This document shows, one piece after another, positions 1 through 5,380 of a DNA stretch of 9,257 bases. Location: positions 1 to 9,257 of the forward strand of contig JAPXLT010000192.1 in assembly GCA_033809415.1 (NCBI GenBank), read 5' to 3'. The stretch is from JAQVUB01 sp033809415. GTDB taxonomy: Bacteria > Verrucomicrobiota > Lentisphaeria > Oligosphaerales > Oligosphaeraceae. The notes beneath the pieces are model-generated. The model saw only the letters and a program-made list of their open reading frames with translations, ran no database searches and was not told the DNA's origin. Made by a program: the position numbers and the translations under genes. Positions within the stretch are counted from its first letter, which is position 1. Every line of letters starts with the position of its first letter.

Positions 1-117
1 TGTTTCTTGTTCAGTTAAAACTCCAACGACATCGACCACTGAAAAATACCATTCCTCTTTTTCGTTATCCCAAATGGCTCTAATTTCTTTATTCTCGTAA
101 AGTTTTATCTCGTTCAT
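1..117 (-). CDS. BRO-N domain protein, N-terminal fragment cut by the window edge
   Basis: Reading on the minus strand from the ATG at 117 gives 39 residues that begin MNEIKLYENKEIRAIW and continue with EEWYFSVVDVVGVLTE. This matches the start of the BRO-N / phage antirepressor family (Bro-N, Pfam PF02498 type), where the W-Y-F-S-V-x-D-V-V segment is the family hallmark. The gene leaves the window at position 1, so the rest of the domain and any C-terminal domain are not visible. A GGAG ribosome binding site lies at 128-131, 10 nt upstream of the ATG, which supports this start. The DNA is visibly more AT-rich than the three large genes, consistent with phage or horizontally moved DNA. Family members are DNA-binding proteins common in prophages and also scattered in bacterial chromosomes. 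The family call is from recognition; role and target are unknown. Confidence 0.8.
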   Translation of the reverse strand, partial: MNEIKLYENKEIRAIWDNEKEEWYFSVVDVVGVLTEQET

Positions 118-141
118 AATATTATTTCTCCTCTCTTAACT

Positions 142-438
142 CTACCATCTGTACCTGTCGTGTCGATACAGACAATAGGTTTCATTTTTATTATGCAACA
201 TACCAAAATCACCCGGTTCATCATTCAAGGTCGGAATCTGGCTGATAATTCTCTCTATATCGCCATCTTCGCGCAGACGCTTGAGGATTACTTTAACGAG
301 GGTGCTCGTATAGTCCTTGACAATCTGGTTGCCCCAGCGGTAAGGGCGTTTTGTCCCCCTGGTTGGGTAGGACTTGGAGGCTGTCTGAACCATGACGAAA
401 AAATAGTGCCGTAAAAACGCTTTTTCAAGTATGATCAT
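142..438 (-). CDS. Doubtful 98-aa ORF upstream of the BRO-N gene
   Basis: This minus-strand ORF ends in TAG at 142-144, only 24 nt before the BRO-N ATG, so the two could be co-transcribed. The predicted product is charged and basic in its middle (a segment like VKVILKRLREDGDIERIISQ suggests an amphipathic helix) and has no signal peptide or membrane segment. I do not recognise a family. No convincing ribosome binding site precedes the ATG at 438 or the internal ATG at 393, and an in-frame TGA lies just upstream of 438. A plus-strand ORF covers most of the same interval. It could be a small gene, the tail of a decayed gene, or chance. Confidence 0.28.
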   Translation of the reverse strand: MIILEKAFLRHYFFVMVQTASKSYPTRGTKRPYRWGNQIVKDYTSTLVKVILKRLREDGDIERIISQIPTLNDEPGDFGMLHNKNETYCLYRHDRYRW

Positions 439-498
439 AAGAAGTCATGCAGAAACATAGAAAATCCACGGAAGTCATAGCAATTCCTAATCCTGGGA

Positions 499-527
499 AT
501 CTGCGTCCATCTGCGTAATCTGCGGAT
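499..527 (-). repeat. Short GCAGAT-type interspersed repeat
   Basis: On the minus strand the segment reads as three imperfect, closely spaced units: TCCGCAGAT, TACGCAGAT and GGACGCAGAT. I know similar short intergenic repeats from many environmental bacterial genomes, but cannot test that here. It lies about 50 nt downstream of the stop codon of the small membrane protein gene, so the gene is followed by a short repeat just as the three larger genes are. No coding role is likely. Confidence 0.5.
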
Positions 528-551
528 AAAATGCACCCAAAGTCTTTTGGG
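524..551 (-). terminator. Terminator-like hairpin after the small membrane protein gene
   Basis: CCCAAA at 536-541 pairs with TTTGGG at 546-551 around a 4-nt loop, giving a 6-bp stem. Read on the minus strand, the stem begins 24 nt after the stop codon at 576 and is followed by TGCATTTTATCC, a short and interrupted T run. This suits an intrinsic terminator for the gene at 576-860, but the stem is short and AT-rich at its top and the T tract is weak. Confidence 0.4.
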
Positions 552-575
552 ATGGGGGGATAACTTGCCTGTCTA

Positions 576-860
576 TCATACGGCAACAAAGAATACGAGT
601 ATAAAAAAGACAAACAGGACGATCAGAATGGACTGGCAACATTGTTCTTTTCGAACGACAGATGAAACCCAAAAGACAACTCCCAGAGCCGCGAAGCAAA
701 CTGATGTAACTTCCAAGCGTTTCCCAACGTGAAGATTATCCGTTATTGCTACTGTACTGCTTCGGGTTATGACTGCGTCCGAATATTTCTGCTTGGCTGC
801 AAAATTGACAATAACAGCCATGGTGAAGCAGCCGATCGCCATCAGAAAAAATGTCTTCAT
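576..860 (-). CDS. Small three-helix membrane protein of unknown function
   Basis: The product is 94 aa from the ATG at 860. This start is chosen over the in-frame ATG at 914 because GAGG at 870-873 lies 9 nt upstream and because the protein then opens directly with a hydrophobic helix. Predicted membrane segments are at about residues 3-21, 52-69 and 77-94, and the chain ends inside the last helix (…VFFILVFFVAV). Between helices 1 and 2 is a polar loop of about 30 residues with a TDNLHVGKRLE stretch, followed by SVCFAALGVVFW. A basic, cysteine-containing turn (VRKEQCCQ) separates helices 2 and 3. I do not recognise a named family. The clean topology, the ribosome binding site and the hairpin after the stop argue for a real gene. 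It appears monocistronic, with about 240 nt of non-coding DNA upstream. Confidence 0.68.
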   Translation of the reverse strand: MKTFFLMAIGCFTMAVIVNFAAKQKYSDAVITRSSTVAITDNLHVGKRLEVTSVCFAALGVVFWVSSVVRKEQCCQSILIVLFVFFILVFFVAV

Positions 861-1099
861 GAACACAAACCTCGAACTTGGGACTTGACAACAACTACCG
901 TATATCTTGAGCAAGAAAAATCAAGGCGCAGCAGCATTCTCAGGTATTCCACAAGCCGGGCACAATGCATTATGCCAATCCGCTGATCTGTCAGATAAAA
1001 CAACCAATTAGGCTGCAAATTCGCGTGCCATCCCATCCGTCGAAGCAGCAACTCTATAAAATTTTCGTACTACTATCACTCGACTTCTTGTTTTTCAGA
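861..1099. other. Non-coding upstream region of the small membrane protein gene
   Basis: I find no supported gene here. The only structure I can point to is the imperfect palindrome at 959-976. On the minus strand, TTGATT and a TATACG-like box occur near 930 and 905, but the spacing is too short for a confident sigma-70 promoter. A 26-residue frame with a CPACG motif runs between stops near 930-1005, but it has no start codon and is not called. Confidence 0.4.
959..976. promoter_or_regulatory. 18-bp imperfect palindrome, possible operator
   Basis: The sequence GGCACAATGCATTATGCC pairs at 8 of 9 positions about its centre; the only mismatch is C963 against A972. It lies about 100 nt upstream of the ATG of the small membrane protein gene. 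The dyad size would suit a dimeric regulator. No second copy was seen in the window, so the regulatory role is a guess. Confidence 0.22.
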
Positions 1100-1213
1100 A
1101 AGATTTTTATGGACGATGGACAGGGACAAGAATGGACACGATGGACGCAATGGACAAGAATGGACTGCTGAATGGACGATGGACAATGGACAATGGACGA
1201 TGGACGATGGACA
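1100..1213 (+). repeat. ATGGAC tandem array, copy 1
   Basis: This is an imperfect array of ATGGAC-containing units (ATGGACGATGGAC, GAATGGACACG, CAATGGACAAG and so on) with spacing of about 6-12 nt. The stretch 1121-1177 matches 9087-9143 at 56 of 57 positions, the single difference being at 1148. The preceding AAGATTTTT-ATGGAC is shared too, so this is a defined element and not chance low complexity. The plus-strand ORFs across it are repeat artefacts that translate to W-T-M-D-x-G runs. It abuts the composite repeat at 1219. Confidence 0.9.
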
Positions 1214-1254
1214 GAGATTATGTCGCGCCTTTCAGGGCTGATTCCAACATCGCC

Positions 1255-1317
1255 GATCCGACCGATCTACTTGATCCGTCCGATCCGTCCGATCCGTCCG
1301 ATCCGACCAATTCGACC
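1255..1317 (+). repeat. 9-bp tandem array, copy 1
   Basis: There are seven 9-bp units in register: GATCCGACC, GATCTACTT, three of GATCCGTCC, GATCCGACC and a degenerate AATTCGACC. The odd unit GATCTACTT also occurs in the second array, preceded there by more GATCCGACC units, which shows common descent with change in copy number. Because the period is a multiple of three, a frame stays open across it (D-P-S and P-T-D runs). I regard this as non-coding. Confidence 0.92.
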
Positions 1318-1325
1318 GATCAGCT

Positions 1326-1366
1326 GTCCGTGTCCCGTCCGTGTCCCGTCCGTGTCCCGTCCGTGT
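1326..1366 (+). repeat. 11-bp tandem array, copy 1
   Basis: Three exact GTCCGTGTCCC units and a fourth partial GTCCGTGT run directly into GGGGTGTGGGC. On the minus strand the unit reads GGGACACGGAC, which contains the GGACAC core seen in other repeats of this window. Confidence 0.92.
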
Positions 1367-1413
1367 GGGGTGTGGGCGTTAGCCCACGCCAAGCCTTTTC
1401 GTGTGGTTCGTGG

Positions 1414-3960
1414 TTAAAAATTCTTATGTACGGTTGGTGTTTTCCAGAGTGCACCGGCGTGCAGCCAGGATGGGCCTCCGGCTGGGACTGTTTCCAGGCG
1501 GAGGGTTTGCACTGAGGCGACAACTGCCTTGAGTTCAGCGGTCGGTTGATTCCAGTTGATGATCGCTTCCGCCACTTTTTTCCCGTCGCCATATACTGTA
1601 AAGCGCACTTTTTCGCCGTTGCGTCGAATATTGCAGAGTTCCGTTTCGAATGGGTTGTGGAGGCTAACCATGCACTCGAAGCGGGCATATTGTCCTTTCA
1701 GCTGATATTCGAGGTTTGCCGGTGCGCGCACGCCCAGGTCGTATTCACCGGTTGCTTCTCCATTGAAACTGCGTCCTGAGCCAAACGCGCCGCGCATTTG
1801 ATCGATGCGCACCGGCATCAAATCCGCCAGAAAGAGTTTTTCCTGCCCGGCGGCTTCCTCGACTGTTGCAAATGCCGGAAAACGTTGCGGGGCGCTGGCT
1901 GCACGCAGGGTTTCATTGCCCAGGAATGTTTTGCCATTCATCAGACTCCAGTCAGTGCCGAACCAGCCGGTGAGCAGCATCGTTTCCGGGGATGCGGAGC
2001 GTGCATCAAAGATTGCGTAATCATAATATTTTTTGGAATCGTAGACGCCCCAGTTGAACCAGTTGCCGAAGCGTCCCCACTGCTGCCAGGCACCTTCCGG
2101 GGAATTTGCACCGAGCACCACCAGCAGGCGTCCCGGTGCCAGATTGCCGGCAGGATAGATCAGCTGATATCCGATATCCGCCGCCTCGAGGTCGTGATTC
2201 GAGCCGCGCAACGGGACAAAGATTTCGTGCAGCGGCAATACATCAGCAAAGAGCATACTGACCCGGTTGTCCGACGGGCCTCCCAGCAGAATCAGATTGC
2301 GCTCTGAGATCATTTTCATCGTGCAATCCACATCCTTGACCACCAGGCATGAGGCGTTGTTGCGGCGGCGCCATTCCTGCACAAAGGTCTTCGCCTCGCG
2401 CATCCAGGCGGCATTCATTTTAGCATCCGCAGACTGAGTGCCAATTACCAGCAAGAAAGGACTCAGCAGCACTTCCTGGATGGGGCCCTCGAAATTCGCT
2501 TTTTTAGTCAGTTCAGGCACCGGCAACTTGCTTTCCCAATCCCAGCCATGAATCGGATCACGGCGCAGAGTATGCCATGCTTCCGGATCGCCACGCCAAA
2601 GCGGCATGATCACACGCTCCCCGTCGATCTCGAGAAAGAGCGGTTTGTCTTGAGTGAAAAGTGCGGATGGGCGTTGCAGCGAAAAGGAAAGAAGGTTTTC
2701 GGTTTTGATGGTAACCCGGTTTTCGGCAGTGACTTCGGCTTTGATTTCACCGAAGCGGACGGGTTCTTTGAACTGCTCGAAGCGCAGCCAGTAGGCTCGA
2801 CCATGTTTCAGCAACGCGGCACGCCAGGAGATGCTGCGTGGAAACGGATTGCGCGGCCAGGAACAAGTCCAGGACAGGCCGGAATTGACTGCATCCGCAG
2901 GGAAGCCGCCATGCCCTATCCCTGGAAATTCCCGGTATTCGACTGGGCAGCCTAATTTTCTTAATTCGGCAGCCATATTGCGGGAATGTTCCGGAGGTAC
3001 GACCGTATCTCCAGCTCCAGCCAAGATATAGGTTGGCAGGTTGAATAGATTGCCGGAGAAAGCCCGGGCGGTATGCCCCTCTTGCAGCCAGTTGCGCAGC
3101 TCGGTATTGCGTCCAGGAAACATGCGGTTCCATCCCCAACGTGCGGTCCAGGCGAGATTATCGGCATTGCCGACGATCGGGAAAATGCCGGCGAAGCGGT
3201 CTGCATAATGCACGCCGAGATGGAAGCTGCCTGTTCCCCCCATGGAGCTACCAGTCAAGTAAATGCGATTCGGGTCGATATTGAAATCTTTTTGCACTTC
3301 GGCAATTGCCTCGAGGACATCGAGTTCCCCCAGGTCTTTATAGTCTGTGGCTCCGCGTCCCTGGGGTGAAAGGCAGAAAGCGCCGCTGTAGGAAGGCGCC
3401 GGGTGCCCCTGAAACGGCGCATACCAGCCATGGCCATGCATGGAAACTACTAATGGCCACTGAACTACGGGATCATAGGCAGAGGGGACGCTGATCGAAT
3501 AAGTCTGAAAGGTCTGATCAATATCGGAACGATATGCGCGCAGGCGGGCACCCTTTTCCTCCTGCATGTCCGGGCATCCCAGACGGCTTTGCGGCATCGC
3601 CTTCAGAAGCAGTCGCCCTGTGTCTTCCACCAGAAACAGTGCTGCCTCTTCCTGCTTCGGGTTTCCTTTCCCGATCCGCTTTGCGCGTTCACAGGCAAAT
3701 TCGGCCTTGGCCAGCAACCATGCCGCCTGCCGCGAAGCGAGGCTGTCATCCATCCATTGGCGGAAACGTTCCTGATCTGCAAACTCCCGCAGCATTTCCA
3801 CATATTGTTCAGCCTGTTGGGTGCTGCATGGAATCCGAACCGGCATTCCTTTCGCATCTTTGACGGGAGCGCGATTGCGTGGCCAGATCGCAACGCCCAG
3901 CAAAATCAGAAAAATTGCCGCACAAGTCCAGACTTCCTGTCGGGAAAGAAAAAACTGCAT
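1414..3960 (-). CDS. Membrane-anchored alpha/beta-hydrolase (esterase/prolyl-oligopeptidase-like) with C-terminal NPCBM-like domain
   Basis: The product is 848 aa from the ATG at 3960. GAGG at 3967-3970 lies 6 nt upstream, and the chain then starts with a signal-anchor helix (about residues 9-28). The in-frame ATG at 4014 is rejected because it lacks a ribosome binding site and would translate a hairpin. The alpha/beta-hydrolase domain spans about residues 152-357, with an oxyanion-type SMHGHG at 173-178, the nucleophile elbow GSSMG (Ser239), Asp318 in AGAGDTVVP and His350 in GIGHGG, so a full Ser-Asp-His triad is visible. This matches PHB-depolymerase-like / S9-like esterases. The middle region (about 400-690) is unassigned. 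Residues about 715-842 resemble an NPCBM carbohydrate-binding module (VRFTVYGDGK strand, ending AGALWKTPT). It probably acts outside the cytoplasmic membrane on an acylated carbohydrate or similar ester. The substrate is not deducible. The last codons and stop lie in repeat DNA. Confidence 0.88.
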   Translation of the reverse strand: MQFFLSRQEVWTCAAIFLILLGVAIWPRNRAPVKDAKGMPVRIPCSTQQAEQYVEMLREFADQERFRQWMDDSLASRQAAWLLAKAEFACERAKRIGKGNPKQEEAALFLVEDTGRLLLKAMPQSRLGCPDMQEEKGARLRAYRSDIDQTFQTYSISVPSAYDPVVQWPLVVSMHGHGWYAPFQGHPAPSYSGAFCLSPQGRGATDYKDLGELDVLEAIAEVQKDFNIDPNRIYLTGSSMGGTGSFHLGVHYADRFAGIFPIVGNADNLAWTARWGWNRMFPGRNTELRNWLQEGHTARAFSGNLFNLPTYILAGAGDTVVPPEHSRNMAAELRKLGCPVEYREFPGIGHGGFPADAVNSGLSWTCSWPRNPFPRSISWRAALLKHGRAYWLRFEQFKEPVRFGEIKAEVTAENRVTIKTENLLSFSLQRPSALFTQDKPLFLEIDGERVIMPLWRGDPEAWHTLRRDPIHGWDWESKLPVPELTKKANFEGPIQEVLLSPFLLVIGTQSADAKMNAAWMREAKTFVQEWRRRNNASCLVVKDVDCTMKMISERNLILLGGPSDNRVSMLFADVLPLHEIFVPLRGSNHDLEAADIGYQLIYPAGNLAPGRLLVVLGANSPEGAWQQWGRFGNWFNWGVYDSKKYYDYAIFDARSASPETMLLTGWFGTDWSLMNGKTFLGNETLRAASAPQRFPAFATVEEAAGQEKLFLADLMPVRIDQMRGAFGSGRSFNGEATGEYDLGVRAPANLEYQLKGQYARFECMVSLHNPFETELCNIRRNGEKVRFTVYGDGKKVAEAIINWNQPTAELKAVVASVQTLRLETVPAGGPSWLHAGALWKTPTVHKNF

Positions 3961-3970
3961 CACATGCCTC

Positions 3971-4010
3971 GAAAAGATAAAACGGCTGACAACGGCTAAC
4001 GCTGTCAGCC
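3971..4010 (-). terminator. Hairpin with T-rich tail in the hydrolase leader (terminator or attenuator)
   Basis: GGCTGACA at 3984-3991 pairs perfectly with TGTCAGCC at 4003-4010, an 8-bp stem with an 11-nt loop that could close two more C-G pairs internally. Read on the minus strand it is followed by GTTTTATCTTTTC and then at once by the GAGG ribosome binding site and the ATG at 3960. It could terminate transcription arriving from the TIM-barrel gene, attenuate the hydrolase, or simply be a 5'-UTR structure. The T tract is interrupted, so strength is uncertain. Confidence 0.5.
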
Positions 4011-4024
4011 CCATTCAGAAAAAC

Positions 4025-4218
4025 GTAATGCGTCAGTGAAGCCAGGTGATAGTTTTTTTTACCACGAAAGACACTAACGGACACGAAAAAATTTCATGGA
4101 AAGTACGACGCATTCTTGCAGACAAAGCCACTTCCATGAAATTTTTTCGTGTCCTTTCGTGCTTTTCGTTGTTCAAAAAGAATTATTCCTCGGCGACCCA
4201 GCTTCACTGGCGTTTTAC
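4025..4218. repeat. 194-bp imperfect inverted repeat (MITE-like or large hairpin element)
   Basis: The left arm (4025-4101) and right arm (4132-4218) are inverted copies around a 30-nt spacer. The inner 23 bp (4079-4101 against 4132-4154) are perfectly complementary. The next stretch is the CACGAA repeat in both arms. The outer ends match again: GTAATGCGTCAGTGAAGC at 4025-4042 aligns with GTAAAACGCCAGTGAAGC read from 4218 backwards, 15 of 18 positions. It contains no ORF of its own that I believe. It starts 11 nt after the TIM-barrel stop codon and ends 14 nt before the leader hairpin of the hydrolase, so a transcript across both genes would carry a very long stem here. It could be a small non-autonomous transposon or a repeat that was inverted onto itself. 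Confidence 0.85.
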
Positions 4219-4229
4219 AGAAAAACACC

Positions 4230-5111
4230 TCATGCTTTAGCCATTTCGACGAAGCGGCGGAGGTTTTCCAGTCCGAGTTCGATGCCAAAGAGGGTATCTT
4301 CCAAGCCTTCGAACTCGATGGAAAATACGCCGTCATAGCCGTTTTTGATGAGAATCCGGATGCATTGCGCCACCGGAATATTGCCATGGCCGACGATTGC
4401 GCCGCGCCACCAGTTGCCGCCGCGCGACATGTTCCAGCCGCGTCCGGGCCAGGGTTCTGTGCCGGGTTTGAGATGGAAATCTTTCGCGTGGCAATGGAAT
4501 GCATAATTTTTCAGACGACCGACTGCTCGACCGGACTCGTCATCTGCGCAGGTGAAATTGCCGATATCGATCAGTACGCCGAAGTTGGGATGGTTGACAG
4601 CATTCACCAGTTTCTCGACCCGGATGCTGTCCTGGCAAAAATAGCCATGGTTTTCGACCATCGTGCGAATGCCCTTGCCGGCGGCATATTCGGTAACCGC
4701 CCGGCAGCCTTCCGCAATGTACGGCAACGCCGCATCAAAACTTTTCACTCCCTTCCAGGATTCCGGAAAATTGCCGGAAGCGGCATCGTGGCGCATACCA
4801 GGCACACCCAGGATTTCCGCGATATCGACTTCTTTTTTGACGCGTTCGATTTCAGCTTTCCGGTCGCCATTCGAGCCGTTGATCATATCTGCCCCGATGG
4901 TATAATTGACGATCGGGATTCCGACGCGGTCGGCTTCCGCTTTCAATTCCCTGGCGAAATCCGGGAGGTTTTTGCCCTCCGGCACTGAAATCGTCGAGAA
5001 CTCGATGGCATCAAAGCCCATTTCTTTTGCTTTGGCAATGACCTCGATCTGCTTCATTGCACCGGAACGGACCAAACGGCTGAAACTGTACGAACTGACT
5101 CCAATCTGCAT
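4230..5111 (-). CDS. Sugar phosphate isomerase/epimerase (xylose-isomerase-like TIM barrel)
   Basis: The product is 293 aa from the ATG at 5111, a normal length for the AP-endonuclease-2 / xylose-isomerase-like TIM barrel family (PF01261). AAAGGAG at 5118-5124 sits 6 nt upstream of that ATG and decides the start over the in-frame ATG at 5135, which lies beyond the ribosome binding site. The protein opens MQIGVSSYSFSRL. Likely metal ligands are Glu153 (MVENHG), Asp182 (LIDIGNF), His208 within HCHAKDFH and Glu266 (FSIEFEG), the expected Glu-Asp-His-Glu order; GHGNIP at about 241-246 fits the usual pre-final-strand loop. There is no signal peptide, so it is cytoplasmic. Members isomerise or epimerise sugars, inositols or related polyols, but the substrate cannot be read from sequence. 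The hydrolase lies 269 nt downstream on the same strand, which would suit a carbohydrate-use pair. Confidence 0.9.
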   Translation of the reverse strand: MQIGVSSYSFSRLVRSGAMKQIEVIAKAKEMGFDAIEFSTISVPEGKNLPDFARELKAEADRVGIPIVNYTIGADMINGSNGDRKAEIERVKKEVDIAEILGVPGMRHDAASGNFPESWKGVKSFDAALPYIAEGCRAVTEYAAGKGIRTMVENHGYFCQDSIRVEKLVNAVNHPNFGVLIDIGNFTCADDESGRAVGRLKNYAFHCHAKDFHLKPGTEPWPGRGWNMSRGGNWWRGAIVGHGNIPVAQCIRILIKNGYDGVFSIEFEGLEDTLFGIELGLENLRRFVEMAKA

Positions 5112-5191
5112 CTCTTTCTCCTTTTTTTTACACAAGCAGTATTTTCAAACAACTGCAAAACACATTCGCTCAAAAATGTTTTATGAAAGAT
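5112..5191 (-). promoter_or_regulatory. Leader of the TIM-barrel gene
   Basis: This is the only unique sequence upstream of the TIM-barrel gene. It is AT-rich, with a run of T residues at 5122-5129 and a strong AAAGGAG ribosome binding site at 5118-5124. A promoter is plausible here because the DNA upstream is repeat, but I see no pair of well-spaced -35 and -10 boxes, so none is called. Confidence 0.35.
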
Positions 5192-5235
5192 TATGTCACG
5201 CCCTTACAGGGCTTTTTTGATGGGGTGATCCTCAA

Positions 5236-5254
5236 CCCAGGGCGTTGCCCTGGG
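5236..5254. repeat. Perfect 8-bp stem hairpin inside composite module 2
   Basis: CCCAGGGC at 5236-5243 pairs with GCCCTGGG at 5247-5254 around a GTT loop. It is absent from copy 1. It lies between two divergent copies of the TATGTC(A/G)CGCC block, so it was probably gained or lost together with one of them. No T tract follows on either strand, which argues against an intrinsic terminator. Confidence 0.7.
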
Positions 5255-5299
5255 CTGGTATGTCGCGCCCCTTCAGGGCTGATTCCAACATCGCCGACC

Positions 5300-5380
5300 G
5301 ATCCGACCGATCCGACCGATCCGACCGATCTACTTGATCCGTCCGATCCGTCCGATCCGACTGATCCGTCCGATCTGTCG
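5300..5380 (+). repeat. 9-bp tandem array, copy 2
   Basis: There are nine units in register: three GATCCGACC, one GATCTACTT, two GATCCGTCC, GATCCGACT, GATCCGTCC and a degenerate GATCTGTCG. It has the same units and the same marker unit GATCTACTT as 1255-1317 but a different copy number on each side of the marker, as expected for a variable-number tandem repeat. Confidence 0.92.

Larger units (their letters stand above)
1219..1424 (-). repeat. Composite intergenic repeat module, copy 1, abutting and entering the 3' end of the hydrolase gene
   Basis: In plus-strand order the module has these parts. First is a TATGTCGCGCC-TTTCAGGGCT block followed by GATTCCAACATCGCC (1219-1254). Then come a 9-bp array (1255-1317), an 11-bp array (1326-1366), a GTGGGC-GTTA-GCCCAC hairpin (1372-1387) and CACGCCAAG joined to a TTTTCGTGTGGTTCGTGG block (1385-1413) that runs into TTAAAAATTCTT (1414-1425). 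The same parts occur in the same order at 5192-5480. Orientation is given as minus because both copies follow minus-strand genes. The stop codon TAA (1416-1414) and the last codons of the hydrolase lie inside the module. Confidence 0.9.

Noticed and set aside
930..1005. Minus-strand 26-residue frame with a CPACG motif (possible gene remnant)
   Set aside because: Closed by stops on both sides, no start codon, and too short to link to a zinc-ribbon or pilin-like protein.
1255..1366. CRISPR-like array
   Set aside because: The 9-bp and 11-bp units are contiguous tandem repeats without unique spacers, and no cas gene is present.
1132..1515. Plus-strand ORF encoding Met-Asp, Trp-Thr-Met-Asp and Asp-Pro-Ser repeats
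   Set aside because: It is open only because the arrays have periods that keep frame; it crosses three unrelated repeat families and ends inside the hydrolase gene on the opposite strand.
3961..4014. Upstream start (ATG at 4014) for the hydrolase
   Set aside because: No ribosome binding site, and the extra 18 codons would translate the leader hairpin and its T-rich tail; the ATG at 3960 has GAGG at proper spacing and opens straight into the anchor helix.
4149..4988. Plus-strand ORF of 279 codons
   Set aside because: Antisense to the TIM-barrel gene, which has clear active-site motifs and a strong ribosome binding site; the ORF also starts inside the inverted repeat.
5200..5218. GCCC-TTACA-GGGC followed by six T residues, terminator-like on the plus strand
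   Set aside because: The stem is only 4 bp, no plus-strand gene feeds into it, and it is a variant of a repeat block whose other copies lack the T run.
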